Positions 55,579 through 64,000 are shown, counted from the first letter of the stretch. The stretch: 64,000 bases of DNA from Sanyastnella coralliicola (GCF_030845195.1 NZ_CP132543.1:327501-391500), one strand, 5' to 3'. The notes: a model not told the origin generated them from the sequence alone. Made by a program: numbers and translations.

Positions 55579-57555
55579 ATGAAAACTATCTATAACTACC
55601 TTCTTATCAGCCTTCTAACCATCACAGGTAGCGTTAGCGCCTTGGCTCAATTCGATTATGAAGACTACGATTGGAAAGAAGAAGCCGTGTTGACGGATAT
55701 GCCGGAAGGCGTAGAAAACGAAGGGGCATTTTTCACCAAGTATCATTCATTTCGAGAGTTATTGCTCACAGAAAAGGGGTATCCAATTGAGCGGTATACA
55801 GTGCACTATATCCGTAAAGTGGTAACTGAAGAGGCCATTGAGAATGAGAATAAGATCTACTACCTGTCTAATGAGTCTGAAAATGTAGTAACGCAAAAAG
55901 CACGTGTCATTAGACCCGATGGAGAAGTGAGATTAATAGGAACCGATGAGTTAGTTACTGCAGAAAATGAAGAAACAGGTCAAACACAACGCTATTTTGC
56001 GCTCGAAGGGCTTGAGCCAGGAAGTGATGTCGAATACATTCTTCAAGTATTGCGCTTTCCTTCTCAAAATGGTGTGATCATCTATTTCCAAGGGAGTGAG
56101 CCAAAGTTTGATTATAACTTCGAATTGATTTATCCTCAGGGTCTTGGGTATACATGGAAGACACTCAATACAGATCAAGAGGCAAAAGTGGATACCTCTG
56201 AATTCACGGCAAAAATGCAATTCAAGTTTGATGAAATTCCGGCATTGGAACCTGAGAGTAATGCGGCTTATGACCCTTACCGTCAAGGTGTAGTGTACAA
56301 AATGATGTACAACGAATACATCGGGACGAGAGATCTCGTGAGCTTCCGTAACGTGTCTAAGTTTATGTACGAAGCCTATATGGGTGAACGAGATAAGAAG
56401 GACCTGAAAGCCGTTGCCAAACTATTGAAGAAAACTGAAGTAGATGAGGCCGAATCCGAAGAAGACAAAATTCATCGTCTTGATCGTTGGATAAAACAAA
56501 ACATACAGATCGTCAACGCGGATGTTGAAGAGCTCTCCGATGTGCAACGTGTTTGTGTGAACTTCGTCGCTAATGAAACCGGAATAACAAGCTTATACGC
56601 TACAGCTTTTGCGCTACTGGAGATTCCATTTGAAATGATGGTGACCTCAAATCGTTTCGATGTCACTTTCGATGAGGATTTCGAGAATTACAGCTACTTA
56701 AATGAGGTCTATTTTTACTTTGACCAACACGAAAAGTACCTCGACCCTGTGGATATGGAGTCTTATTTAGGAATGATCAACAGCGCAGCAACCGGTGGTA
56801 AGGCACTTTTTGTGAAAGAACTCGAGGCTGGAGGTATCAAAACTGGGATGAGCGAGGTTCGTGAAGTGCCTTTGATGGACATGGAGGAAACCATGGATGT
56901 CATGAATATTGAAATGAGTATTGATCTGGATAACGAAACCGTTGAATTGACTTATGAGAAGTCATCAAGCGGTTACTATGCTGCGAACTACCAGCCGTAT
57001 ATGCCACTGGTGAACGATGAAACTAAAGAAGAGATCCGTGAGATCATGGTCAATTGGATCAGTGAAGACATCGACATTAAGCGCAATGAGGTAGATAATA
57101 TTGAGATGTACGACTTTGGTCAGGTCCCGTTGAAACAATCGTTTGACGTTTCATGTGAGGAGTTTTTGGCCAGTGCCGGTGATAAACTGTTGTGCAAAAT
57201 TGGTCTGGTGATCGGGCCTCAAGCAGAAATGTATTCTGAAGAAGAACGTAAGCTTCCAGTGGATGGGGGCTACAAGCATGCTTATGATCGAGAGATTGTT
57301 TTCAATATTCCTGACGGATTCACAGTAGAAAACATGGATGACCTTAAGATGGATGTTCGTTACGGCGAGAAGGAAGGTGGAATTGGCTTCGTTTCTGACT
57401 ACGTCTATGACGAATCTGCTGGAACGATCACGGTTTCCATTGAGGAATATTATGACAAAGTATTCTTCGAGGTTGCTGAATATGAAGAGTACAGTGCAGT
57501 CATCAATGCCGCTGCGGATTTCAACAAGATTGTGCTTGTTTTACGCGAGTCATGA
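55579..57555 (+). CDS. DUF3857 protein with degenerate transglutaminase domain
   Basis: A 658-residue paralogue of the preceding protein, with a signal peptide (LLISLLTITGSVSALAQ) and DUF3857 (about 50-230). In the transglutaminase-like region the catalytic Cys is replaced (NETGITSLYATAF instead of FGDCKDMASLI), and the His position reads Glu (YLNEVYFYF), while the Asp (YLDPVD) is kept. It is therefore a likely non-catalytic partner. The gene starts 9 bases after its paralogue, so the two are made together. Confidence 0.88.
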   Translation: MKTIYNYLLISLLTITGSVSALAQFDYEDYDWKEEAVLTDMPEGVENEGAFFTKYHSFRELLLTEKGYPIERYTVHYIRKVVTEEAIENENKIYYLSNESENVVTQKARVIRPDGEVRLIGTDELVTAENEETGQTQRYFALEGLEPGSDVEYILQVLRFPSQNGVIIYFQGSEPKFDYNFELIYPQGLGYTWKTLNTDQEAKVDTSEFTAKMQFKFDEIPALEPESNAAYDPYRQGVVYKMMYNEYIGTRDLVSFRNVSKFMYEAYMGERDKKDLKAVAKLLKKTEVDEAESEEDKIHRLDRWIKQNIQIVNADVEELSDVQRVCVNFVANETGITSLYATAFALLEIPFEMMVTSNRFDVTFDEDFENYSYLNEVYFYFDQHEKYLDPVDMESYLGMINSAATGGKALFVKELEAGGIKTGMSEVREVPLMDMEETMDVMNIEMSIDLDNETVELTYEKSSSGYYAANYQPYMPLVNDETKEEIREIMVNWISEDIDIKRNEVDNIEMYDFGQVPLKQSFDVSCEEFLASAGDKLLCKIGLVIGPQAEMYSEEERKLPVDGGYKHAYDREIVFNIPDGFTVENMDDLKMDVRYGEKEGGIGFVSDYVYDESAGTITVSIEEYYDKVFFEVAEYEEYSAVINAAADFNKIVLVLRES

Positions 57556-57613
57556 GTCAGGGCGTAATCTAAATCAGTTGAGTTCTGTACCTTGCCGCTG
57601 AGAACCTTTACCT

Positions 57614-58927
57614 ATGCGTGCAATACTCGGAATCATTGTATTAGTTGGACTTGCTTGGCTGCTGAGTTCGAATAGAAAGGCCATTAACTGGCGTACTGTT
57701 GGAGGAGCATTTGCGCTGCAATTTCTTTTGGCAGTTCTTATTCTAAAGACCCCTGGTGTAGATCAGGTTTTTGATTGGATTGCGCGCGCCTTTGTAAAGG
57801 TTATTTCATTCACCGACTTCGGTTCTGATTTCTTGCTCAAAAGCTGGATGCTAGGAGAGGTTGAAGCTCCCAATGCTGTTGAAGTGCCTAGCGGCGGAAA
57901 AGTGGGGGCAGGCTTTTACAACTTTGCTTTTCGTATTCTCCCAACCATTGTCTTTTTCAGTGCACTATCCGCATTGATGTATTATCTCGGAATCCTTCAA
58001 AAGGTTGTTTATGCCTTTGCATGGATTATGAAGCGCACTTTGAAGCTGAGCGGTGCAGAAAGTCTTTCAGCCGCAGGGAATGTATTCCTAGGTCAGACAG
58101 AGTCGCCACTGTTAATTCGACCGTTCTTGAAGTCGATGACGAAGTCGGAAATCATGAGCATGATGACCGGGGGGATGGCAACCATTGCTGGGGGTGTACT
58201 AGCGTCATATGTCGGCTTCCTCGGGGGTGATGATGAAGTGCAGAAAATCCTATTCGCAAAGCACTTGCTTGCGGCTTCTATTATGTCAGCACCAGCGGCA
58301 ATAGCAGCAGCGAAGATTTTGGTGCCAGAGACGGAGAAGATTGATGACCGCATGGAGATTGCCAAAGACAACATGGGTACAAATGTGCTCGAAGCGTTGA
58401 CAAATGGTACTTCGGAAGGACTAAAATTGGCTGTGAATGTGGGAGCTATGCTTTTGGTGTTCACCGCACTCATTTACTTCGGAAACTATATTCTCTTTAA
58501 GGTTGCTGACCCTATTGGATTGAACGCTTGGATTGCGGAGAATACCGCTTATGATAAGTTGTCGTTCGAAATGATGCTAGGGTATCTCGGAGCTCCGATT
58601 GCCTGGCTCATTGGTGTTTCATCTGATGATGCACTGCTCGTAGGGCAGCTATTAGGAGAGAAGACGATTCTGAATGAGTTCTATGCTTACGCAACCCTTG
58701 GTGGCATGAAGGCGGATGGCCTATTCACCGATCAAAAATCGATTGTGATTGCGACCTATGTCCTATGCGGTTTTGCGAACTTTGCATCGATCGGAATTCA
58801 AATTGGAGGAATTGGTTCGCTGGTTCCTAGTCGAAAAGGATTGCTTTCAAAATTGGGTATGCGCGCCTTAATAGGTGGTACGCTCGCTTGTTTGTTTACT
58901 GCCGCTATCGCGGGAATGCTAGTTTAA
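57614..58927 (+). CDS. Na+-dependent nucleoside transporter, NupC/CNT family
   Basis: A 437-residue inner-membrane concentrative nucleoside transporter with about ten hydrophobic helices. Family motifs are GQTESPLLIRPFL (about 165-177, nucleoside binding) and the GAPIAWLIGVSSDDA segment, where the last Asp region coordinates cation/nucleoside; the C-terminal CGFANFASIGIQIGG motif completes the CNT signature. Substrate (purine or pyrimidine) cannot be fixed. It is 12 bases before purE, which suggests a purine link. Confidence 0.92.
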   Translation: MRAILGIIVLVGLAWLLSSNRKAINWRTVGGAFALQFLLAVLILKTPGVDQVFDWIARAFVKVISFTDFGSDFLLKSWMLGEVEAPNAVEVPSGGKVGAGFYNFAFRILPTIVFFSALSALMYYLGILQKVVYAFAWIMKRTLKLSGAESLSAAGNVFLGQTESPLLIRPFLKSMTKSEIMSMMTGGMATIAGGVLASYVGFLGGDDEVQKILFAKHLLAASIMSAPAAIAAAKILVPETEKIDDRMEIAKDNMGTNVLEALTNGTSEGLKLAVNVGAMLLVFTALIYFGNYILFKVADPIGLNAWIAENTAYDKLSFEMMLGYLGAPIAWLIGVSSDDALLVGQLLGEKTILNEFYAYATLGGMKADGLFTDQKSIVIATYVLCGFANFASIGIQIGGIGSLVPSRKGLLSKLGMRALIGGTLACLFTAAIAGMLV

Positions 58928-58939
58928 TACTTAGAATAC

Positions 58940-59443
58940 ATGGCCAAAGTTGGTATCATCATGGGGAGTAAGTCTGATCTCCCAGTTATGAACGAAGCAT
59001 GTGAAGTGCTGAAGGAACTTGAGGTAGGGTTTGAGATCACTGTAGTGTCTGCTCACCGAACTCCAGATCGCATGTATGAATATGCAAGGACCGCTGCTGA
59101 CCGCGGTTTGAAAGTGATCATCGCGGGAGCTGGTGGTGCGGCGCACCTTCCAGGGATGACCGCTTCTTTGACACCTCTACCCGTTATCGGCGTGCCGGTG
59201 AAGTCTCGCAACTCTATTGATGGGTGGGACTCGGTTCTTTCCATCCTACAAATGCCTGGAGGAGTGCCAGTGGCAACTGTTGCACTTGATGGTGCGAAGA
59301 ATGCAGGGATCTTGGCAGCACAAATCGTTGCAGCAGGTGATGACGCTTTATTAGAGCGGATTGGAGCTTACAAAGAAGCCTTGAAGTCGAAGGTGATTGA
59401 TTCAATTCCAGAAGTAGAAAGCAAGAGCTGGAAACAATCGTAA
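58940..59443 (+). CDS. purE: N5-carboxyaminoimidazole ribonucleotide mutase
   Basis: A 167-residue class I PurE that moves the carboxyl group of N5-CAIR to give CAIR in purine synthesis. Motifs MGSKSDLPVM (about 8-17), SAHRTPDRM (about 37-45) and AGAGGAAHLPGMTAS (about 61-75) are complete. purK is not adjacent. Linked to the nucleoside transporter gene by a 12-base gap. Confidence 0.97.
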   Translation: MAKVGIIMGSKSDLPVMNEACEVLKELEVGFEITVVSAHRTPDRMYEYARTAADRGLKVIIAGAGGAAHLPGMTASLTPLPVIGVPVKSRNSIDGWDSVLSILQMPGGVPVATVALDGAKNAGILAAQIVAAGDDALLERIGAYKEALKSKVIDSIPEVESKSWKQS

Positions 59444-59504
59444 ATCTTTCGTCAACAGATATAAAAGAACATCGACGGATGAGGTCATTTCATGACGCAT
59501 CTCG

Positions 59505-59512
59505 TACCTTTG
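59505..59512 (+). promoter_or_regulatory. -7 element upstream of the flavin reductase gene
   Basis: TACCTTTG, exact TAnnTTTG, 18 bases before the ATG at 59531. Because this element lies inside the longer in-frame reading that begins at 59492, it argues that the shorter start is the real one. Confidence 0.6.
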
Positions 59513-59530
59513 GCTGAATTTCTTGACCCC

Positions 59531-60424
59531 ATGAAAAGTATTGATCCAACATCAATTTCCGCAGGTGAATTGCACGGCTATTTGCTGAGTGGAGTAGCTC
59601 CTCGTCCGATTGCATTTGCGAGTACAATGGATGAAGAGGGACGACCAAATTTGGCTCCTTTCAGTTACTTCAATGTCTTTTCGGCGAATCCACCGGTATT
59701 GATCTTTTCTCCGGCGCGTCGTGGTAGAGATAACACGACCAAGCACACCTATGAGAATGTGAAGAAGGTACCTGAGGTAGTTGTCAATATGGTGAGCTAC
59801 GATATCGTACAACAGATGTCGCTTGCTTCCACTGACTACGCTGAGGGGGTCGATGAATTTGTGAAATCTGGATTGACACCCGTTGCTTCTGATACGGTGA
59901 AGCCATTCCGCGTTAGCGAAAGTCCAGTGCAATTTGAGTGCAAGGTGATGGAAGTAAAGGAGCTTGGCGCAAACGGTGGTGCGGGGAACTTGGTGATTTG
60001 TGAAATCACACGCATTCACGTGAGTGACGATATCCTAGATGAAAACGGGAAAATTGATCCGAAGAAATTGGACCTTGTTGGACGTTGTGGTGGGAACTAT
60101 TATACGCGATCAGCAAAGGCATTGTTCGAAGTAGCAAAACCGATTGCGCGCATGGGTATGGGGGTTGACCAGATTCCAGAAGACATACGCTTGAGCAAAG
60201 TGTTGACCGGAAATCACCTCGGGCAACTCGGAAATGTGGAAGAGCTGCCGAATGAAACCGATGTAAACGAACATAAATTAGTTGAGCTTGCTGATCTCTT
60301 CATGGAATTTGAAGATGATGCTGCGACGCTTGAACAACGACTTCATCAACTGGCTGCCGAGCAATTGGATGCTGGGGATGTAGATGCAGCGTGGATGACA
60401 CTGCTGTCTTTTAATAATGGATAA
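59531..60424 (+). CDS. flavin reductase family protein
   Basis: A 297-residue FMN-binding split-barrel protein (flavin reductase-like/DIM6 family). The start (MKSIDPTSISAGELHGYLL) was chosen because a consensus promoter element lies upstream of it and downstream of the alternative ATG at 59492. The core reads GVAPRPIAFASTMDEEGRPNLAPFSYFN, typical of flavin reductases that serve monooxygenases, and the SASTDYAEGVDEF-like loop is present. The C-terminal region of about 60 residues is helical. No monooxygenase partner is next to it. Confidence 0.9.
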   Translation: MKSIDPTSISAGELHGYLLSGVAPRPIAFASTMDEEGRPNLAPFSYFNVFSANPPVLIFSPARRGRDNTTKHTYENVKKVPEVVVNMVSYDIVQQMSLASTDYAEGVDEFVKSGLTPVASDTVKPFRVSESPVQFECKVMEVKELGANGGAGNLVICEITRIHVSDDILDENGKIDPKKLDLVGRCGGNYYTRSAKALFEVAKPIARMGMGVDQIPEDIRLSKVLTGNHLGQLGNVEELPNETDVNEHKLVELADLFMEFEDDAATLEQRLHQLAAEQLDAGDVDAAWMTLLSFNNG

Positions 60425-60457
60425 CTTAACTCTCCCTTTGGGATAAATACGATCATC

Positions 60458-60850
60458 ATGTCATACGAACTACGAGGAAAACTCACCAAGATATTTGATA
60501 CACAGACCTTCAATTCGGGCTTTACAAAGCGTGAATTTGTGGTGACTACTGAAGAGCAGTACCCACAAGACATCAAGTTTGAGCTGATCAAAGACAAGAC
60601 GTCAATGATTGAGCAGTACAATGTTGGAGATGTGTTGAACGTGAAGTTCGATATCCGTGGAAGTGAATGGAACGGGAAGTACTTCGTGAATCTGAATGCT
60701 TGGCGTGTTGATCCTGCTGCTGCCGGAGCTGGAGCTGCTGCTCCTCAAGAAGCTGCTGCATCAGGGCAATCAACACCTCCACCTCCAGCGGCACCTGCGC
60801 CAACAGATATTGACCTAGGTAGCGCTGAGGAAGACGATCTTCCATTCTGA
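60458..60850 (+). CDS. DUF3127 protein with SSB-like C-terminal tip
   Basis: A 130-residue protein: an OB-fold-like DUF3127 domain (about 1-85, [39 protein letters not shown]), a flexible Ala/Pro linker (about 88-115) and an acidic C terminus ending EEDDLPF. The ending mimics the DDDIPF tip by which SSB recruits repair and replication proteins. The combination suggests a secondary single-stranded-DNA or nucleic-acid binding protein, but this is inference. It stands between two unrelated genes with 14-33-base gaps. Confidence 0.85.
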   Translation: MSYELRGKLTKIFDTQTFNSGFTKREFVVTTEEQYPQDIKFELIKDKTSMIEQYNVGDVLNVKFDIRGSEWNGKYFVNLNAWRVDPAAAGAGAAAPQEAAASGQSTPPPPAAPAPTDIDLGSAEEDDLPF

Positions 60851-60864
60851 TCTGAACTGCGCTG

Positions 60865-62259
60865 ATGTCGCAATTCGCAGACAAATTCATTAAAGTTTTT
60901 CGGAGCTTCTTGCCAGCACCGTTCACCATTGCCTTGGTGTTAACTGTGCTGGCTTTTTTTGTTGCGGTATTTTCTACCGGTAGTGAAATGGCCTTTGGCG
61001 AGCGAAGCCTATGGTTATTGGATAAATGGGAGACGGGACTCTGGAATCCAGGTCTACTGGTCTTTGCGTTTCAAATGATGCTGATGCTCGTCCTTGGGCA
61101 TGTCTTGGCATTATCGCCTGCGGCGGAAAAGGTGATTGCCTTATTGAGCACACGCATTAGTTCTTCGACGTCGCGCGCCGCCTTCTTTGTGTGCTTTGCT
61201 ACGATGTTAGTAGGCTTCTTCAATTGGGGCTTCGGACTCATCTTTGGAGCTATCCTGGCTCGGAAAGTAGGGGAGCAAGCTTCACGAAAGGGCATCGATT
61301 TTAATTATCCATTGATCGGGGCTGCAGGTTATGCGGCTTTGATGGTGTGGCACGGAGGACTCTCCGGCTCATCTTTGATCAAGGTAGCAGAAGAAGGGCA
61401 TCTCGCTAGTTTGATGGGAGGTATCCTTCCCGAAGATCAACTAGCTCTCTTACCGAGTTCTGTGGAACCGGCTGTGACCATGTTTTCAGGCATGAATCTT
61501 ACGGCGAGTTTATTGCTCTTGACTATTGTTCCAGCCACGCTGTGGTTTGTAGCCAAGCGCAGCAAAGGAGCCAAGGTTAGAATTGATACGGGTGAGTCGC
61601 TGATGGAACAAGATGAAGAGGTCACAGGAGCTGAGCGTCTCGATGTAATGAAATGGCCGGCGATTTTTTTCGGAGCGGTGTTTCTGTTCATGGCGATATG
61701 GAAAGCTGCCAATCATCCTGACCTACTTTCATTCTCCTGGATTAATCCAAACTGGATCAACCTGACGCTATTCGGCGCTAGCCTTATTGCCCACGGAACG
61801 ATACGTCGATTTCTAACCGCAACCAATGCAGCCATTGGAGGTGCTTCAGGGATTCTGATTCAGTTTCCACTTTACTTCGGAATCATGGGACTCATCACGG
61901 GATCAGGTTTGATCACCGACTTCTCGAATTTGATTGTGGCGAATAGTTCTGAATTAACCTATCCAATCTTCACTTTCATATCTGCAGGAATTGTCAATGT
62001 CTTTGTTCCCTCGGGAGGTGGACAGTGGGCCGTGCAAGGAGCGATCATTGTGCAGAGCTCAATGGAATTGGGTATTCCGTTAGCGAAGGGGATTATGGCC
62101 TTGGCTTATGGTGATCAGATCACCAATATGCTTCAGCCCTTCTGGGCCTTGCCGCTACTTGGAATTACTGGGTTGAAGGCGAAAGATATCCTTCCTTACA
62201 CCTTGCTGATGATGGGAGTAGGAGCATTGATATTCATCGGGGTACTGCTGATCTTCTAA
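60865..62259 (+). CDS. short-chain fatty acid transporter, AtoE family
   Basis: A 464-residue membrane protein with about a dozen hydrophobic segments, matching the AtoE (TIGR00366) short-chain fatty acid permease family: MVGFFNWGFGLIFGAI-type segment, AALMVWHGGLSGSS and the C-terminal VPSGGGQWAVQGAI motif. It would import butyrate or related acids. Starts 14 bases after the DUF3127 gene, so probably read through. Confidence 0.9.
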   Translation: MSQFADKFIKVFRSFLPAPFTIALVLTVLAFFVAVFSTGSEMAFGERSLWLLDKWETGLWNPGLLVFAFQMMLMLVLGHVLALSPAAEKVIALLSTRISSSTSRAAFFVCFATMLVGFFNWGFGLIFGAILARKVGEQASRKGIDFNYPLIGAAGYAALMVWHGGLSGSSLIKVAEEGHLASLMGGILPEDQLALLPSSVEPAVTMFSGMNLTASLLLLTIVPATLWFVAKRSKGAKVRIDTGESLMEQDEEVTGAERLDVMKWPAIFFGAVFLFMAIWKAANHPDLLSFSWINPNWINLTLFGASLIAHGTIRRFLTATNAAIGGASGILIQFPLYFGIMGLITGSGLITDFSNLIVANSSELTYPIFTFISAGIVNVFVPSGGGQWAVQGAIIVQSSMELGIPLAKGIMALAYGDQITNMLQPFWALPLLGITGLKAKDILPYTLLMMGVGALIFIGVLLIF

Positions 62260-62268
62260 AAGACAAGA

Positions 62269-62284
62269 AGCGGCTTCCGCCGCT
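62269..62284 (+). terminator. weak hairpin terminator after the AtoE-like gene
   Basis: Stem agcggc (62269-62274)/gccgct (62279-62284) with loop ttcc, 10 bases after the stop; the tail is only ccttat, so its strength is uncertain. Confidence 0.5.
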
Positions 62285-62303
62285 CCTTATAGTGTAGACA
62301 TGA

Positions 62304-62373
62304 GAAAGACCGTTGTCTTTCGATTCCGGACTTCTCCGGGGGTGCCCCAAACCCCTAAACCTTCTGAGGCACC
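62304..62373. other. cluster of three hairpins in the 632-base gap 62260-62891
   Basis: gaaagac/gtctttc (62304-62310 with 62315-62321), ccgga/tccgg (62326-62330 with 62335-62339) and ggtgcc/ggcacc (62341-62346 with 62368-62373) follow one another. The stretch after it (62387-62572) contains a 61-codon open frame that starts with TTG and has no supporting signal; I do not annotate it as a gene. Confidence 0.4.
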
Positions 62374-62604
62374 GAGTTGAAACCTTTTGCATTCTGAAAT
62401 TACATTCCCCACAGAAGAGGTGGGAGGAGACTTATATCAACGGCGTACTTTCTTCGGGATTGGTATACCGTTCATCACAGTGAATTATGAGTGGAAATGT
62501 GCTTATGTGAGCGGCAAGGCTTCCCGAATTATCAGAGGCATTACCGATTACTCATTGAAGTCGACCGGTTAATCAATGGACTAAAATGGGGTGGAAGTGC
62601 GCTC

Positions 62605-62612
62605 TATCTTTG
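62605..62612 (+). promoter_or_regulatory. -7 element of a candidate small RNA
   Basis: TATCTTTG, an exact TAnnTTTG match with no gene start behind it; the next terminator is about 90 bases downstream. Confidence 0.55.
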
Positions 62613-62617
62613 ATACG

Positions 62618-62730
62618 GTTAATACACGAACACACAACAACTACTTAGTCTAACTACTCAACTAATCGCATAGCGATACCTATCTCATCTAACTCTCTCT
62701 AAGCCGCCTTCGGGCGGTTTTCTTTTTTTT
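62618..62730 (+). ncRNA. candidate small RNA with own promoter and terminator
   Basis: Between the -7 element at 62605 and the terminator at 62701-62730 lie about 85 bases that are very poor in G and rich in A and C (for example cacacaacaactacttag at 62630-62647), with only one small hairpin (cgcatagcg region). This is an open, unpaired sequence ending in a strong terminator, the usual layout of a base-pairing regulatory RNA. No ORF fits. The start coordinate is estimated from the -7 position. Confidence 0.5.
62701..62730 (+). terminator. strong intrinsic terminator without a preceding gene
   Basis: Stem aagccgcc (62701-62708)/ggcggttt (62713-62720) with one G-T pair, loop ttcg, then a C and eight T. 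It serves the candidate small RNA. Confidence 0.9.
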
Positions 62731-62891
62731 GTCTAAAACACTGTAAAACAGCTGTTTGTCCGAATTCTAATCTGGGTTAACCGAATTCTCATCTGAAACT
62801 TCCGTTTGCTTATCGGCCTGGGTATAAACTACTGATTCGCTGCACCTTCGACTCAACAACCAACCATTTCTATTAACTAATCCCAAAAGCT

Positions 62892-64000
62892 ATGTTCTCC
62901 AACAAACTTTTTCGAGGATTGATTGCAGTACTCACTTTATGGTGTTGCACATTCACAATCCAGGGTCAGGTTCAGAACACATATTTCAACGGTTCGAATC
63001 ATGACCATTACTCTCCAACTCCGTCACTCTCAGTTACTGGTAATACAGTAATGGCGGGCACTATTGAAACCGCTGCAGGACTTGACATCCACGTGATCGA
63101 AATTGATCCAACGGGTGCAATTGTCTGGGAGCAGGTTTACATTACTCCTGAAGACGACCGAGCGTTTGATATTATCGGTATTGATAATAGCTACTTGATC
63201 GTCGGATTAACAACCCAAAACACTATCGAAACAGCATTGGCGATGGAAATCGATCTTGCTGGAGCAGTAGTTAACACTCAGACTTACTTGGATCCGATGT
63301 ATGGTTCAGGTTCGCGACTGCTCCATGTGAATCGAGTTCAAGGTGATGCGACAGGTGGTGGATTTATTGCTGCAGGTTGGGTTGGTGGAAACCAACTCAG
63401 CATGCCGAAATCAGGTTTGCTACTGCGTATAGATGCGGGCTTGAATTTCTCGTGGGCGCGATTCTTCGAGTCTGTTTCAGGAAACAATGACTACGACATG
63501 TGTTCGAATGTCATTGAAACTCCCGGGAAAGGATTCTTTGTGAGTGGTTCATCAAATGCCACTTACGGTGATCAGCTTGTACTTGCTGCGCAGGTTGATT
63601 ATGGGAATAACCTCTCTTGGGAGACGTCTTGGGCTGATAACTCTGGTTCTGGACATTACCAAGTAGGTGCATCGGCATACTACGACCAACAAACAGAGCA
63701 GGTTTACCAGCTTGCGAACTTGTCTATCATCCATCACTTCGGAGTAAATAAATTCGATGTGAATACGGGTGTGCGCGATGTCTTCAACTCATGGCGTTTG
63801 TTCAGCAACTTCGGATACGCCAATATCCAAGGGTTCCGTATTCAGGAATCATTGGCTGATCCAAACAACCTAATTATTGCAGGTTACATGCGTGAGCATA
63901 CTTGGCGGGAAGTTGATGAGAATGGAAACAACACAGGAGTGACTCAGTCAGGTTCTGTTCCATTCCAAATGGAGATGCCAAAGTTGCCTGGTTCTATTAT
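62892..64000 (+). CDS. large exported protein, 3' end beyond the window
   Basis: An ATG at 62892 opens a frame without stop to the end of the window (369 codons seen). It starts with a signal peptide (LFRGLIAVLTLWCCTFTIQG) and continues with beta-rich, glycine- and asparagine-rich repeats containing statements such as SYLIVGLTTQNTIETALAM and NNLIIAGYMREHTW, typical of the N-terminal propeller part of type IX-secreted surface proteins. Whether a C-terminal sorting domain follows cannot be seen. Confidence 0.85.
   Translation, partial: MFSNKLFRGLIAVLTLWCCTFTIQGQVQNTYFNGSNHDHYSPTPSLSVTGNTVMAGTIETAAGLDIHVIEIDPTGAIVWEQVYITPEDDRAFDIIGIDNSYLIVGLTTQNTIETALAMEIDLAGAVVNTQTYLDPMYGSGSRLLHVNRVQGDATGGGFIAAGWVGGNQLSMPKSGLLLRIDAGLNFSWARFFESVSGNNDYDMCSNVIETPGKGFFVSGSSNATYGDQLVLAAQVDYGNNLSWETSWADNSGSGHYQVGASAYYDQQTEQVYQLANLSIIHHFGVNKFDVNTGVRDVFNSWRLFSNFGYANIQGFRIQESLADPNNLIIAGYMREHTWREVDENGNNTGVTQSGSVPFQMEMPKLPGSI

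Noticed and set aside
59492..59530. Upstream ATG as start of the flavin reductase gene
   Set aside because: A consensus -7 element lies within this extension, and the shorter start gives the usual family N terminus.
62387..62572. 61-codon open frame after the AtoE-like gene
   Set aside because: It begins with TTG, has no promoter or recognisable domain, and lies in a hairpin-rich gap; not supported as a gene.

Overview
The window looks like a chromosomal segment of a bacterium of the phylum Bacteroidota, most likely a marine member of the Flavobacteriales (Cryomorphaceae/Schleiferiaceae-like; the family level is inference). The evidence is: promoters of the TAnnTTTG type, almost no Shine-Dalgarno sequences, a C-terminal type IX secretion sorting domain, a methionine synthase split into two genes, a LytS-type kinase with a propeller/Y_Y_Y sensor, DUF3857 and DUF3127 proteins, and a membrane pyrophosphatase of flavobacterial character. 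I see no insertion sequence, prophage, integrase or CRISPR array. Most of the window is ordinary core genome; the sparser stretches are 28.4-29.1 kb, 34-36.6 kb and 62.3-62.9 kb.

Layout. 1-2.5 kb: the 3' part of an rRNA operon (23S, 5S, terminator). 2.5-10.3 kb: der GTPase, then the methionine/SAM block: metF and split metH on the minus strand under a SAM-I riboswitch, divergent metK, and a structured unassigned RNA behind metK. 10.3-19.5 kb: secreted propeller protein, lipoproteins, dnaB, an exported amidotransferase-like protein, a HEAT-cyclophilin lipoprotein and an HD hydrolase. 19.5-22.9 kb: a SiaB-like kinase, a WYL regulator with two small unknown genes, and an N-acetylmuramidase-like protein. 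22.9-28.4 kb: Hsp20, DUF554, tgt, an LptF/G permease, ispE, era and initiator tRNA. 28.4-34.1 kb: decayed tandem copies of the tRNA 3' half plus terminator, a pseudogene scrap, and a sigma/anti-sigma pair next to a very large eight-CHRD-domain secreted protein. 34.1-36.6 kb: a few unknown genes. 36.6-49.6 kb: LytS/LytTR two-component pair, GH3 enzyme, deoxynucleoside kinase, YceI lipoprotein, membrane pyrophosphatase, pyruvate dehydrogenase E1 beta, etfBA. 49.7-62.3 kb: bifunctional nuclease-like protein, a MORN-repeat protein coupled to two DUF3857 proteins, nucleoside transporter, purE, flavin reductase, DUF3127 and AtoE-like transporter. 62.3-64 kb: a candidate small RNA and the start of a large exported protein.

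How the genes work together. MetF, the two MetH polypeptides and MetK cover 5-methyl-THF formation, homocysteine methylation and SAM synthesis; the SAM riboswitch closes the loop on the MetH/MetF operon only, because metK is fired divergently from its own promoter without a riboswitch. The ECF sigma factor, its membrane anti-sigma partner and the CHRD protein form a plausible cell-surface regulon. The MORN/DUF3857/DUF3857 genes are transcriptionally and translationally linked; the second DUF3857 protein has lost the transglutaminase catalytic residues that the first retains. The items most worth following up are the unassigned RNAs (downstream of metK, and at 62.6 kb), the tRNA-half/terminator tandem array, the relocated gate glutamate of the pyrophosphatase and the several promoters that sit only 5-7 bases from start codons.
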